Shown: piece by piece, positions 35,401 through 46,379 of the stretch
Numbering within the stretch: the stretch's first letter is position 1
Layout: the number at the start of each line of letters is the position of its first letter
From: Prunus persica
Taxonomy: Eukaryota > Streptophyta > Magnoliopsida > Rosales > Rosaceae
Reading direction: 5' to 3'
NCBI RefSeq assembly: GCF_000346465.2
Contig: NC_034011.1
Location: forward strand, 16,595,213-16,659,212
Length of the DNA: 64,000 nucleotides
The notes under the pieces: generated by a model
Told to the model about the DNA's origin: nothing
Databases searched by the model: none
The model's input: only the letters and a program-made list of their open reading frames with translations
Program-made: the position numbers and the translations under genes

Positions 35401-36784
35401 AAGTCATGATTGACAAATTCTCCACCATTGTCTAAGTGAAGAATCTGGATTTGAGCATTAAACTGAGTTTTCATCTGTTTGTGAAAGGACTGAAAATAGG
35501 AAAACACTTCTTTTTTATTCTTCAGCAAATAAAGTCATGTCATCCGTGTACAATCATCTATGAATGAGACAAACTATCAAACACCAAAAGGAGCAGTGAT
35601 AGGTGAATGTCTCCAAACATCAAAGTGAATTAACATAAATGGAGTAGTACACTTGTTCGTACTCAACGGGTAGGGCACATGATGACTCTTGGCCAAAATA
35701 CAAGTATCACATGTGAAGTCGGAGTCCTTGAAACCTGAGAATAAATTTGGTATAAAATGCTTCATATAACTAAAAAACGGATGTCCCAAGTGACGGTGCC
35801 ACAACCAGATTTGCTTTTGTTTGCTATCAAAGGGATGCGTCACACTATTAGCCACGCTGGGACTGAAGTCATTGACATAATATAGCCCCCATTTCTTAGT
35901 ACCACGACCAAGAATCTCCTTAGTGTGAATATTCTGAAGCAAACAAAAACTCGGGTAAATGAGTACACAACAATTCAATTGTTCAGTCAGCTGACTAACT
36001 GACAACAATTTAGTGGATAAAGATGGAACAAGTAAAGTATTAGACAGTGAGAGAGAGGATGAGAGTGCAACAGTGCCAGCCCCTGTCACAGGATAAGTAA
36101 CTCCATTGGCATTTGCAATACAAGTTCGTCAAGGTTGTGTAGTATTCAGAAAACATTAGGATCAAATGTCATATGATCACTTGCACCGGAATCAATTATC
36201 CAGCTCTTAGAATCAATCTTATCGGAAGTATGGAATCCATAACCAGTACCATTACTGGTCGTATTGCGTTGTCCTCGATCTTTAAGAGTAGCCCACCAAT
36301 CGGGGTAGCCATGCAATTTAAAACAAGTCTCACGAGTGTGCCCCGAATCACCACAATATGCGTAATCTAGTCCATGTGTCGAGGTCGTTAATCGAGAAGT
36401 CATAATTTGTGCATCGGAAGAGGCATGGGATATAGGTTTAGCAGGAATTCGGATCGGGATCTAATCCTGAGGCGGGGCCAAAGTAGGAGTCGAAGTCGGG
36501 ATCGGGGTTTGAATCAGAGACAAATTCAGGGTCGGGGTCATCATCGGAGTGGGGGTCGAGGTTGTCGTCGTCGTCATAGTCGGGGTCGTCAAAATAGGAT
36601 CCTGATTCCGGATCGGGTTCGAGGTCATCAAAATAGGATCCGAATTCAGGATCAAATTCAGGGCCAAAATCTGCATCTGTAGGAGCTGAGCCATCTGAGC
36701 ACTCAACTCGGCTATGGTTGGTTGAGAAGGAGAGGAGTCGATGATGCTACATCTATGAGGGTTGAAAAAATCATCAACCCCCAT
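32434..36784 (-). pseudogene. Copia gag-pol polyprotein, broken
   Basis: From 36784 down: a short gag remnant with a low-complexity insert (36440-36690); a zinc-knuckle-like AYCGDSGHTRETCFKLHGYP; protease WIIDSGASDHM; GAG-pre-integrase LWHRHLGHP; integrase, split by the hAT insertion at 34722-35295; reverse transcriptase with FDVKNAFLHSELTEEVYMDI, LYGLKQSPRAW and YVDDM; and RNase H ending GIGDIYAPT. Defects include a stop near 33784, a frameshift at about 33250, an internal RT deletion (the conserved block before YDIDYEETFAPVAK is missing) and a much shortened gag. The product cannot be functional. Confidence 0.93.
34722..35295. mobile_element. Nested non-autonomous hAT-type element, G-rich
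   Basis: This 574-bp insert begins TAGGGATGGCAA and ends TTGCTATCCCTA. It is flanked by the exact 8-bp duplication GTTTCAAG (34714-34721, 35296-35303), as expected for hAT. It splits the copia integrase frame and so is younger than the copia insertion. Both subterminal zones are rich in GGGGAC/GGGGAT units, separated by an AT-rich centre (34900-35130). No transposase is encoded. Confidence 0.92.
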
Positions 36785-36831
36785 TGCGGCGGTAGGGATT
36801 TGAAACTAGAGTCAGCAATTCTAAGATCGCC

Positions 36832-36843
36832 GCTCTGATACCA
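36832..36843 (-). other. Copia primer-binding site
   Basis: TGGTATCAGAGC on the minus strand, directly next to the 5' LTR, is complementary to the 3' end of plant initiator Met-tRNA, the usual Copia primer. Confidence 0.9.
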
Positions 36844-37077
36844 TGCTAAAATAGGAAAACTATGAGAGAATATTTGTTTGTGGGAATTTTCTGTGTATTC
36901 TTCTCTTTGTAAGAGGTCATATTTATAATACAACGAAACCTAAATGGGCAAGTAAATACTAAATTCCTAAATCTATTTACAGTAGGAAATCAGAAATTAA
37001 AGTAAATCAATTACAATTATAATAGGAATTCTTGGTTTGTAAGGAAAGTAAGTCAATATCCACAAGTCACGCCAACA
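36844..37077 (-). repeat. Copia 5' LTR
   Basis: 234 bp, paired with 32193-32426. A minus-strand TATAAATA lies at 36920-36927. The host gene exon is joined to this LTR at 37078. Confidence 0.95.
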
Positions 37078-38440
37078 GTTTGTAGGCCGAGCAACAGGGT
37101 CAAGCATAGTTGCCTCCAAGTACAGAGGAGGAAGGAGCGCCGCTTTATCAAGTTGCAAGTCTTCAGAGCCATCCGGACCAAGCCATTCTAAGTTCTGCAG
37201 AATAAAGACAAGACCCTTAGCTTTGCGTTAATTTGTTTTCTGCAAGCAGGCGAGAGATACCATGGCTAAAGTAACAGGAGGTATAACCAGTATTTTATGT
37301 TTTCTAAACTTATCTTAATATAATGTGTCCAAGATCTAAACGGCAAATGAGTAAAAAAGTAATAGCTGCACAAGAACAGTATTCACTGCTTCCCACAAGG
37401 TCAATGCGTAAAGGAATCACAATATATACGGTATCTCATCAAACTCATATGGGACATCACTAGTTGCAGCATCATGTAATAAGTGGAAATTTCCAAACAC
37501 TTCAGCAGACTAACCTTTCTATGGAGGTGACTTAGACCATATGACTTACATAATTGAAAGCAGAAACAAATGGTTATGCAAAAGACGTACTTTTTCCCGC
37601 CTGTTGCAAACAACTTTTTCTAGGACAAAACTACATACATGGTTTTAGACTTACAGGGAACATGATCTGATGGAAACCAGAAGCCACAATTCCGATAGAA
37701 GCAGTTCAATATTGAAAACAGTATACATTGTATATGATTTTCCTGCATCTGTGTACCTTCACCAGGTTCAAGAGATCTAATGGCATCAGTATGCTGTCAA
37801 TGCAGGAAACTTGTGGAAATAATTTCCCTACAACAGCCTCAGGATTTGAAATGAAAAATTGTGACAGAATTACCCCATCTGTTAAATACTCAGGATGTTC
37901 AAGGAAATACCTGAAAAATCAAAAGCAGCACAGTTGTTAATCAAAGAGGCTAGCTGTGATTGTGAAGAAAGACAAGCTAAGCTACACAGAAAAATCGAAA
38001 CGTACTTATGGATATCTACCATTATACGAAGCTTCTTGGCTGAGGGTACTTCATTATACCAAAATATTGAAAGGGGCACACTACAAGATAATTGTGTGTG
38101 GTAAAGATGATCATGGTGATGATACATTGATTAAGAAAATCATGCATACAGGTCAGCAAACGTGGTGTTTCCTTGACCTCTGATCCACAATAAGCATTGT
38201 ACCCTAGAGGGGACTGCACAATGTTAGGCTTGCAGATTGCCCACAGCTGGCTCTCGCCTGGATAGGCATCTGCAGGATCATGACATGAAATGCGAGACCA
38301 CAATCGGCGTACAGTTTGCCAGTAAAAGGGTTGCTTTAGAACATATTCAGAAGCCAATGCGAATATGGCATTCTTGAGCAGACAAAGATGAAAAAGGCTC
38401 AAGTGCTGTATTAAATAAGGGTGTCTTGGTCTTTTCAAGC
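37078..38440 (-). pseudogene. Unrecognised gene, 3' end cut by copia insertion
   Basis: Four exon-like blocks read on the minus strand. About 38400-38191 contains FYWQTVRRLWSRISCHDPAD and SQLWAICKPN. About 38083-38011 contains FWYNEVPSAKKLRIMVDIHK. 37911-37756 contains YFLEHPEYLTDGVILSQFF. 37196-37078 contains EWLGPDGSEDLQLDKAALL. Blocks 2-4 join in phase with GT-AG sites. I could not join block 1 to block 2 in frame, and no start codon was found. The last block runs straight into the copia LTR after RPTN; before insertion the frame would have continued on the far side. I do not recognise the family. The gene may be 5' incomplete, or its first exon may be wrongly read. Confidence 0.55.
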
Positions 38441-38732
38441 CCAAAATGAGTGGCTTTTCTAAATTTTGGAGAAATGGGTTGGTTTCCTGATGAGCCTATG
38501 TTTTGGGTAATTTTTTTGAAGTCACCCTAGCATCTTCCAAAGCAAAATAACGTAATTGACACAACAAACATGTGTGGAACCCGACCACTAGTATAACTGG
38601 ATGTTAGATAGGCCAACAAAGAAATCATATATAGAATTCAGAAACATATATCAAAATTTCCAAAGTTTGAACGATACACATGTTACACTTTCTAAGTTTG
38701 ACAGATTTAAACAATAAAGAGGAAAGAGAAAC

Positions 38733-40459
38733 CTAGCGCTTTTGTGCTTTCCTCCGCCTAGATTGTGTCTTCTGCCATTTCTTTCTACGAACTAGTTTGC
38801 TCTTTGGTTTCAACTTTAACTCAGGTGAGAACTTATAATTTGGATCTCTCATACGGGCTTGTATATCCTTGAAAAACTGAATATTTAATTTCTTAGGCCC
38901 TCCCTGTCTAAGCTCTGCATATTCTGGTCCTGAAACTATATTTTCAAATGCTCCTATTAGAATATCTAAGTCACTCATGACCTCCCATACGTTAATGTAT
39001 CGACCATCTGGCCCTTTCTTCAACTTTTTCAAGGCATTCTCAACTGCAATTTTCCTAGCTTGCTTTCCGGGGGACAATTCTTCCGGTTCCTGCTCAGCTT
39101 TCAATAATTCTGAGATTGTCCGATACTTTGATGTTTCCTCAAACTCAAATAGTTTATCTATATGTTTATCACTGCTTTCATTTGGGTAGGGTTCAGTAGG
39201 AATATCGTCGTCGTCATCACCTTCACTACCAGTCCACAGAGACTTCTCCTCATCACTTCCAGACCAAACACTTCTCAGCTCATCACTGTCATCAGCATCA
39301 ATCAGGTTAGAGTGCTCCCTTGCCTGCTGTCTTACTTTTCGAATCTCTTTTTCCAGATGACTCTTTTCATCCTTTTCATTGTCACTTTCTTCTTCACTTC
39401 CTGTCCATAAAGAAGCATCTTCATCAATCTCTTTCTTCCAGGCTTTCCTAAAGTCCTTATCACCAGGTTGTCCATTTCCAAAGAGATCATAAGGTTTATG
39501 CCCACCACGGGCATATGATCGTGAAGCTGCAACATATTCAATAAAGTCATACAGGTAGCAGAAGCATAAAACTCAGAGGGAAAACGTACGTGTTGCAAAG
39601 CTTTATCTCTATCTTTTATTATTTTGTGAAAGCAAAGCTATATTTTGTCTGCAAGAATGAACTAGCAAGAAAACCTATTAATACAATAGGAATAAAATAT
39701 ATAGATAATGCATCGTCATGCATCTAATTTTACAGAGACAGCACAAAGTTGGCTTCGATGTAACAGTAATAGTTTAAAATTTAAATCAACCAAGCCACAA
39801 AATCCAAAGTTCAAGAACCCATTCTCTTTAAATGAATTGGATAGTAATCTTGTTGCGTTGTAATTTTGACCACGGACATGTCAATGACACCAGCCCAAAG
39901 TACAAAGACAAGGAAGCCTCTATCAAACATAAATCCAGTAACCCTTTTTTTCTTTGACACATAACTTCATTCTAAGAAGTTGAAATGGTAATGGCACAGT
40001 TTCAAGCAAAGAATTGATGTCTTCTATTAGAACTTTTATCAAATACGTAGACTACATGTCACAATTCTAACATCACGATAACCACAACGTCTACGAGGGA
40101 ACAAAAATGTGATAACTTGATTATAAACATGTACAAATCATAGAGACATGCACAAATACACATCATTAGCTATGAAGTTCAAGAAATGCAAGCAAACCTT
40201 GAAATTTTGGGCAAAACCCACAGCTAATTTGACTTGTTGAAGTGCTCAGAGCAGAATCATACAGAGCTTCGAATCTGAAAGAGAAAAGAGACAAATGGGT
40301 TTTTCAGAATCTGACAGGCGAGTTTTTGGCACCAACAGTCTATTAAAAAAAATGAGTAAAGGACTGTGACCTTGGAGGAAGTGAAAGCTGCAGTCGGAGG
40401 TTTGGGACTTGACAAATAGAAGAAAGGAGGGAACGGCGGGAACAGAGCCTCCAAGCCAT
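38733..40459 (-). CDS. Uncharacterised acidic/basic protein with WTGSE repeats
   Basis: Three exons (40459-40371, 40274-40198, 39526-38733, minus) join in frame to 319 residues. The N-terminus MAWRLCSRRSLLSSICQ is Arg/Ser-rich without early acidic residues, so a mitochondrial or plastid transit peptide is likely. The middle is strongly acidic, with three related motifs: ASLWTGSEEESDNE, SVWSGSDEEK and SLWTGSEGDDDDD. The C-terminal part (SPGKQARKIAVENALKKLKK ... ELRQGGPKKLNIQFFKDIQ) ends in a very basic tail, KLVRRKKWQKTQSRRRKAQKR. The pattern recalls RNA- or ribosome-associated organelle proteins, but I do not recognise a named family. Confidence 0.8.
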
Positions 40460-41134
40460 TATCTTCTCAGCTTGTTGGGGGTTTTCCGGTCAATAAACAC
40501 ATTGAAGGCAAAGAGAGATTCAGATATTTGGGGACGACGGAGGGGAGAAGGGAAATGGAGCTGTGTCTGCTTTCGAATTTTTTTTTTGAGATATTTAGTG
40601 ATGTATTCATTCTTACTACTAATATTATAAATAAACTCTACACAATTGAATTTCTATAAACAAATCCAAAAAAACTTAAAAAATGACAACTAGTCTTATT
40701 GAATTTAATATTGATTATTAAATTACTTTGATACCCTATTGAGTGTTTTGGGTATTTTTATGAGATTTTGGGATTGAGCTTGTTTTAAGAAATTGATGTT
40801 AGTTTTGTAATTTATAAGAAGTTAAAAGCTTTGTTATGTTGTAAATGAGCTTTGGATGTGTTTTTAAAGTTCATTTCATATGAGGTATTTTTATAATTTA
40901 GGTTCCTATATTGAGTATAATAGTGAATTTCCCTTTCTTTTTTCTGAGACAGTATTTTTTTTTTTTTGGTCAAGTTTTTTCTGAGGTAACATAAAGCTAC
41001 TTCTTCCTTTTTCTGTTTTTTTAGGTAAGAGAAGTTAAATCATTTATTGGAAAAAAATTACACAGATGTATATATTTTTTCTTTCTAAACTTCAAATTTT
41101 TTGGTATTTCAAATTTTTTTTTCCAATCACAAGG
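40460..41134. other. Intergenic DNA upstream of the acidic/basic protein gene
   Basis: AT-rich DNA with T-runs. The segment from about 41020 (agaagttaaatcatttattgga) begins a diverged duplication with 41485 onward. No gene is seen. Confidence 0.4.
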
Positions 41135-41312
41135 TGTAGTGTGGTTGGCAAACTATCATCTCCAGTTAGCTAGCCACCTAATATCTCAATGGCAGGTGTT
41201 CGAAACTCGTTGGAACCACTTTGTGGCTAGAAGCAAGCAGAACCCCAATTGAGGATATCCCACCCTTTGAGTGTGAGGACACCTTGTGATATTTACAAAA
41301 AAAAAAAAACTA
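41135..41312 (+). mobile_element. SINE-like element
   Basis: A box-A-like TAGTGTGGTTGGCAA and a box-B-like GTGTTCGAAACTC are spaced about 50 bases apart, and the block ends in an A-run at about 41297-41309. The ends also carry ATCACAAGGTGT and its reverse complement ACACCTTGTGAT. The arrangement fits a tRNA-derived SINE. Target duplications were not resolved. Confidence 0.45.
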
Positions 41313-42037
41313 CATTTTAAAAAACCATTTTTCAAATCTTACGTTTTAGGTTAATTAAAATATCAAATTGAGTCCTAACATAAAAAAAAAAAATCAATTT
41401 GAAAAATACATAAAAATGATTAATTAACTCTAAGATAAAATTTTGAATCTTTTTCAAAAAATTTTTGTTTTTTTTTTTGTTGAGGTAAGAAAAGTTAAAT
41501 CATTTATTGGAACAATTGCATTGCACAGATACATACCCTTTAAACTCTTTTTTAATATCTGCATTAAAAAAAAAACTATTTTTAATATTCCAACAAAAAC
41601 AAACTAATTTTTAATAGTTCAACTTAAATTTTTTAGTATTTCAATTCTATATATTTTTTTTTACCATTTTTCAAATTCTATGTTTTGAGTTAAGTTAATT
41701 AAACATCAAATTGACTCCTAAAATATAAAAAGGATTTTTAAAATATAAATAATGATTAATCAATTATAAGATAAAATTTTATATTTAATTTAGTTAAAAA
41801 AATCAAATTAATGCCATAAATCTCCGACCCAACCAGGTCTCCACTTTATCACGAGATCTCCCGAAATCAACGGTCATGATATGTTCTCAGCTTGTAATAA
41901 TAAGAGTCGCTTAAGGTTTACGAAGTATATTTCAAAATCTTTGTAAATCTTGTTTTTACTGGATTATTAATTCAAGCGAAAGGAAAAGCCGCGAAAGAAA
42001 AATACGACCGTTTGAAGATTACGCGTTGAACTACATC
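41313..42037. other. AT-rich upstream region of kinase copy 1
   Basis: The blocks ccatttttcaaat, gttaattaaa and gataaaatttt occur near 41320-41450 and again near 41665-41790. This indicates an old local duplication. The part from about 41815 is shared with the upstream region of kinase copy 2. Confidence 0.5.
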
Positions 42038-42045
42038 TATATAAA
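42038..42045 (+). promoter_or_regulatory. TATA box of kinase copy 1
   Basis: TATATAAA lies 300 bases before the ATG, in sequence shared with kinase copy 2 (gttacgcgtt...ctatataaaccca). A (CT)n tract follows in the leader at about 42221-42241. Confidence 0.65.
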
Positions 42046-42337
42046 CCCAATCCAACCAGCAAAAGGAAACTCTGATTTCCAAACCCTCGTTCAAATCACA
42101 GCGTCAACCATACGCACTACGCACGCAGAGAAAAACACTTAGGGTTTGAAAATCGAAACCGTCTTTTTCACATCAATATTTTCATCGTCTTCTCCGATTG
42201 ATCATCGCTTCAACGAGTTCTTCTCTCTCTCTCTCTCTTTCTACCCAATTTCTGTTTTTCTACGTCTCTTTGCTTTCGTTTTGTTAGACCCAGAAACCCT
42301 ATTTCACCGGAAAGCTTCAATTTTTGTTTTTCAAACA

Positions 42338-43351
42338 ATGGGTCAGAGTTCAAGGCCAAAGAAAGAACAGAGCTTGTCGGTTGCTGGGCGAGAGTGGGTT
42401 CGAGGCCGGATGCTCGGAAAAGGGGGGTTTGGGTCGGTGTATTTGGGTTGGGTCAAAAAACCCAATATGTGCGCCGATTCCTTGCCCTCAATTTTCGCAG
42501 TGAAGTCGACATTATACTGTGATGCGCTTGAGCTGGTGACGGAAAATTCAATTCTTGGCACGTTTAGTAGCTGTCCATTTATCATCCACCGCTATGGAGA
42601 TGATGTGACTGCTGGTGTTGATGGTAATAAGGTATTCAATATGTTCATGGAGTATGCTGATGGAGGAACAATGAGGGATTTGATTAACAATTCTGGGGGT
42701 TCTGGGTTGCCTGAATTTCAAGTAAGGAAGTACACAGAGGCGATTTTGCAAGGGGTTAAGCACATTCATGAAATGGGTTATGTGCATTGCGATTTGAAGC
42801 CTGAGAATATTTTACTTGTCACCAAAAGTGATTCTGGTGGATCTGAATTTGTGCCTAAAATTGGGGACTTGGGTCTGACAAAGAGGGTTATAGAGGAGCG
42901 TGCTGGAGGCACTACAATGTATTGGTCTCCAGAAACTGTCATTCAAGATATTCAGCAGCAACCTTCTGATATTTGGGCTCTAGGGTGTGTGGTGCTCAAC
43001 ATGTTGACTGGGAAGCAGCCATGGGATTTGAAAGCTGGGGCGAGACCTTGGGACCTCATGCTTCAGATTGCTTCAAAATCTCCCACCATTCCTGTTTGGT
43101 TATCAGATGAGGCTAAAGATTTCTTAGGAAAGTGCTTTGTGTGGAGCCCTTCTGAGAGGTTCACAGCTGCTAAGCTATTGAATCATCCATTTGTGACTAA
43201 TCTGGATCCAGTAAAGGAACTCTCTTCGGTGTCATCATCGTCTTCTAAGAAGCAGATTCTTCCTTTGGGTTCCAAGACCTGTCATTCCAAATCAAACCAC
43301 TGTTTGCCAAAAGCCACCCGCTTTCCCTATAATTGGTCCTGCCTAGCTTGA
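42338..43351 (+). CDS. MAPKKK17/18-like protein kinase, copy 1
   Basis: A single-exon gene of 337 residues. The kinase domain (~20-285) has the glycine loop GKGGFGSVYLG, an AVKS lysine, catalytic HCDLKPEN, DLG in place of DFG (KIGDLGLTKR), SPE in place of APE (YWSPET) and DIWALGCVVLNMLTG. DLG, SPE and the PVWLSDEAKDFLGKC block are typical of the plant MAPKKK13-21 (MEKK-like) group. These phosphorylate MAPKKs and often act in ABA or stress signalling. The start is placed at MGQSSRPKKEQ because copy 2 begins at the same point and no upstream in-frame ATG exists. A Ser-rich tail follows the kinase. Autoinhibition or substrate cannot be told. Confidence 0.93.
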   Translation: MGQSSRPKKEQSLSVAGREWVRGRMLGKGGFGSVYLGWVKKPNMCADSLPSIFAVKSTLYCDALELVTENSILGTFSSCPFIIHRYGDDVTAGVDGNKVFNMFMEYADGGTMRDLINNSGGSGLPEFQVRKYTEAILQGVKHIHEMGYVHCDLKPENILLVTKSDSGGSEFVPKIGDLGLTKRVIEERAGGTTMYWSPETVIQDIQQQPSDIWALGCVVLNMLTGKQPWDLKAGARPWDLMLQIASKSPTIPVWLSDEAKDFLGKCFVWSPSERFTAAKLLNHPFVTNLDPVKELSSVSSSSSKKQILPLGSKTCHSKSNHCLPKATRFPYNWSCLA

Positions 43352-43773
43352 TCCTTAAGTTGGTGTTTTGTATTTGCTTTTTTGAAATATCTCTCACAAA
43401 TTGGTGTAATACTTCATTATCCTAAATTTGTAATTTTGTGTCATTTCATGTACATTCTTTGATTTCATTCATTATTAATACAGAGCTAATGCCACTTTCT
43501 TTTACATATTTCTTTTGGTTCCTTTTTTGTAATTCATTGCATTTGAGATCCATTAGGTTTATATAAGATTAGTATATACAGAAACTGAATCTTTTATGCA
43601 TCATCAAATAAAGTTATCTCATGCAGTCTCAGAACTCAAAAAACTTATATGAATAATTAGACCTTTCACCAAGCATTTCAAGGGAATTGTCCCATCTGTC
43701 TAAAATTAGCAAGAAAAATTTACAGCAGCGCTGTATTTTGTATAGCATCCATCGTCGTCAATTTACATCCTCG

Positions 43774-43918
43774 GGTCATCCAACATCTAAACCATAGGAG
43801 TAAACTGTAATTGTTGAATGGTAGGGGATGAGAGAAATAAGTGTTAAAATGATGGCGTCAAACTAGAACTTGGGTCATCCAGCATCTCAACCACAGGAGC
43901 GAACTGCAAATGTTGAGC
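43774..43918. repeat. Short tandem duplication
   Basis: The block gggtcatccaacatctaaac...aaactgtaattgttgaat at about 43774 recurs at about 43872 with few changes (gggtcatccagcatctcaac). It leads into the AAR2 fragment. Confidence 0.65.
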
Positions 43919-44258
43919 AGCATTGATACTCAGGTAAACTACCACCAACCCAGACACACATGCTTTGCTCTGTTTTGTTGCCGAGAAAATTCAAGAGAAA
44001 ATGGAAATGAAAACAATATGGTTTTCTGTCAATCAGTTTACACTTGAACACTTGGTTATCTGTATCTTCAGATGTTTTCAGTTGGCACTGCCTTTAAAGG
44101 CATAAAGGTGATTCGTCCTGGTCCTCATTTTGTGTACCAGGTAAGCTCTTCTTAGCAGAGAATAGATTAGCCAGACTGACCTTTCTCATGTAACAGGTAA
44201 GTGTTCGTATGTGGGATCAACAAGAGGAAAGATTGGCCAAAGTAACAGAAGAAGAGGT
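43912..44258 (+). pseudogene. AAR2 homologue fragment (plus strand)
   Basis: A stub of exon 1 (IDTQ|gt near 43925-43940) is followed by a block at 44071-44140 (MFSVGTAFKGIKVIRPGPHF). Another block from about 44198 encodes VRMWDQQEERLAKVTEEE after an AG. These are consecutive N-terminal parts of AAR2, the U5 snRNP/Prp8 assembly factor. Intervening sequence and the rest of the gene are missing. The fragment is opposite in orientation to the longer copy at 47.9-49.7 kb. Confidence 0.75.
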
Positions 44259-44279
44259 TTGCATTCGTGTTGGTTGTAT

Positions 44280-46099
44280 CATTGTCTTACTTGAGGAGTC
44301 ACATTTTCCGCAATATGGATCCAAGTGATTTCCAGTGAATGTTTGATGCTATAGATTGAATTTTGTAACCTCAACAGAAGAAGTTGCATAAATCTTAAAC
44401 TTAATAGAAGTTGAGGCAAATATCTGATACTTCTAGCCTAGTACATACCAACACAATACAATGTTTGATGCTATTTCCGGGAGCATTCCTACTGAATTCT
44501 AAACAAAAAATTAGATTTTTTATTTGTAATTCATTAATCCAAATTGGGTGGATCTTTTCTCGGAGTAGAGCATAAACCTTAAAAATGTGAAGAAATCCAT
44601 TTAGAAACAAGAAAATTACATCGCAATTTAAATTGTATCTCGATGAAATAGGATGGCCTGAAAATGGCCATAAACAAGTAAAGAAAATATGTATTTATAG
44701 TGGGGTATATCTTGGTTAAACTCTTCCACCTTCACCCATGTGGGTGAAAACCTCTAGACACCGAACAAATATTGTGTAAACCTCCTCCCCAAATCGCTTG
44801 TACTAAAAAAAAATTTCAATTAAATATAATACGTTAGAAATAAAATTGAAGTTTGATGTGTTTATCACGTGGGGATTAAAAATCTACCTTTTCTAACAGT
44901 GCTCTAGATCCTAATAAATAATCGTTTATGATAATACGAGAGTAGTTAGGTTCACCAACACTCTAAAAGATCATTTTTGCCTCTCCCATGTTTTCCACTT
45001 GATAAAAAAACGTGAATATTTCCATTTGTGGATTTAATTGTTCTTAATTGAGATCTTAAGCACACTATAGGTCTTCACTTGCTTAAATTGAAACTATAAG
45101 TCGTTAATTGAAATATTTACAAAACTAGAAGGACTATAAATGTTATTTTACAAATTTTGCATTGTGTGCTTCATTAAAAGTTCTTTCTTTGATCTCCCCT
45201 CTCATGTTGAATTTATCTTCCTCTTACATTTTTGTTTGGAAGAGATTCCAAATGCAATTCCCCACTCCTCCATGGATCTAAAAAATATATATTTCTTTTA
45301 TTTTCTGTGAAGGTCATGTGAGCTGTTTTCAATTCTTTAACTTAAAATTCAATAGTTTCATGTAATTTTTTGTGTTGGAATATATTTTAATTAAATTAAA
45401 AATCAAGTCAAATCATAAAAATTTGAAAATATGTAAAATGACTACTTAATTCTAAGGCAAAATTAAGGCCATAAATCTCCGACTTGGTCGAGTTTAACTC
45501 TCCTGTTATCATTTTTCATGTGTTCACTTTGTATCCTATTTAACTTTTTGACACATGTCCTTTCACTTAATCTTAAGTTGTTAATCTTTAATTAAAGAAT
45601 TTTTTTTTCTGAAAGTTTCACGTTTGTTAAAATTACATAGAAACTAACTACAGGGACTAAATTGACCCATTTAAAATAATCTGAGAATTAAATTGGCTGA
45701 AAAAAATAATTGAGGGTGATAATTTCGACCAAAAAAAAACCCTTAATTAAATGACGGAATCGGGTGGGTGTGAGTTTGGTGATTGTTGGGTATTTTTCTT
45801 TTTCTTTAATTATTAGTTTTTGTTTTTATTGGGCACAGGAAAATGGTAACAGGAGAGTTGAATTGAAGTCAACCGCGTCTCCCCTTCATCGTCAGATCTC
45901 CCCATATCAACGGTGATGACAGCTTGTAATCAGAGAGAATGGCTTAAGATTTACGAAAGATATATCAAAATCAAATCCTCAGTAAATCTTTTCAGTGGAT
46001 TTCAAAAGTAAATAATAAATATTTGATTAGATTATTAATTGAAGCGGAAACAAAAGCCGCGAAAGAAATATATGACCGTTTGAAGGTTACGCGTTAAAC
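44280..46099. other. Intergenic DNA between the duplicated kinases
   Basis: AT-rich and non-coding. Homology to the copy 1 promoter begins at about 45470 (ggccataaatctccgac), is interrupted by ~370 bases absent from copy 1, and resumes at about 45870 (gcgtctcccc.t...). The interrupting segment has no recognisable ends. Confidence 0.45.
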
Positions 46100-46107
46100 T
46101 ATATAAA
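46100..46107 (+). promoter_or_regulatory. TATA box of kinase copy 2
   Basis: TATATAAA lies 280 bases before the ATG, in the same context as in copy 1. A (CT)n tract lies in the leader at about 46259-46280. Confidence 0.65.
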
Positions 46108-46379
46108 CCCAACCCAACCAGGAAAACAATACTCTGATTTCCAAACCCTCATTCAACAGCTTCAAATCAAAAACAATTGAGCGTTAGAAATCCAAGCCCT
46201 CTTTTTCACATCAACGTTTCATCCTTCTTCGTTGATCACCGACTGCTTCAAGGAGTTCTTCTCTCTCTCTCTCTCTCTCTTGTTACCCGGTTTCTGTTTC
46301 TCTGCGTCTCTTTGCTTTCGTTTTGTTAGACCCATAAACCCTAGTTCATCAGAAAGCTTTAATTTTTGTTTTTCAAACA

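Larger units (their letters stand above)
32193..37077 (-). mobile_element. Ty1/copia LTR retrotransposon, degenerate
   Basis: Two 234-bp direct repeats (32193-32426 and 36844-37077) begin TGCTAAAA and end CCAACA, i.e. TG...CA in the minus orientation. They differ at about 15 positions by my count (~6%), so the insertion is not recent. Flanks ATTTG and GTTTG are a 5-bp target duplication with one mismatch. Next to the 5' LTR is the initiator-Met tRNA primer site TGGTATCAGAGC (minus, 36843-36832). Next to the 3' LTR is a purine tract, GTGAGGGGGAG (minus, 32437-32427). The domain order protease, integrase, RT, RNase H is that of Copia. The element carries a nested hAT element. Confidence 0.95.

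Noticed and set aside
36407..36682. Arg-rich plus-strand open frame (SRSRSRDRG...)
   Set aside because: It is the antisense reading of the low-complexity repeat in the copia gag region.
42146..42337. 64-residue in-frame N-terminal extension of kinase copy 1
   Set aside because: No ATG lies in it (it would start at TTG), it is CT-rich leader sequence, and copy 2 starts at the equivalent of 42338.
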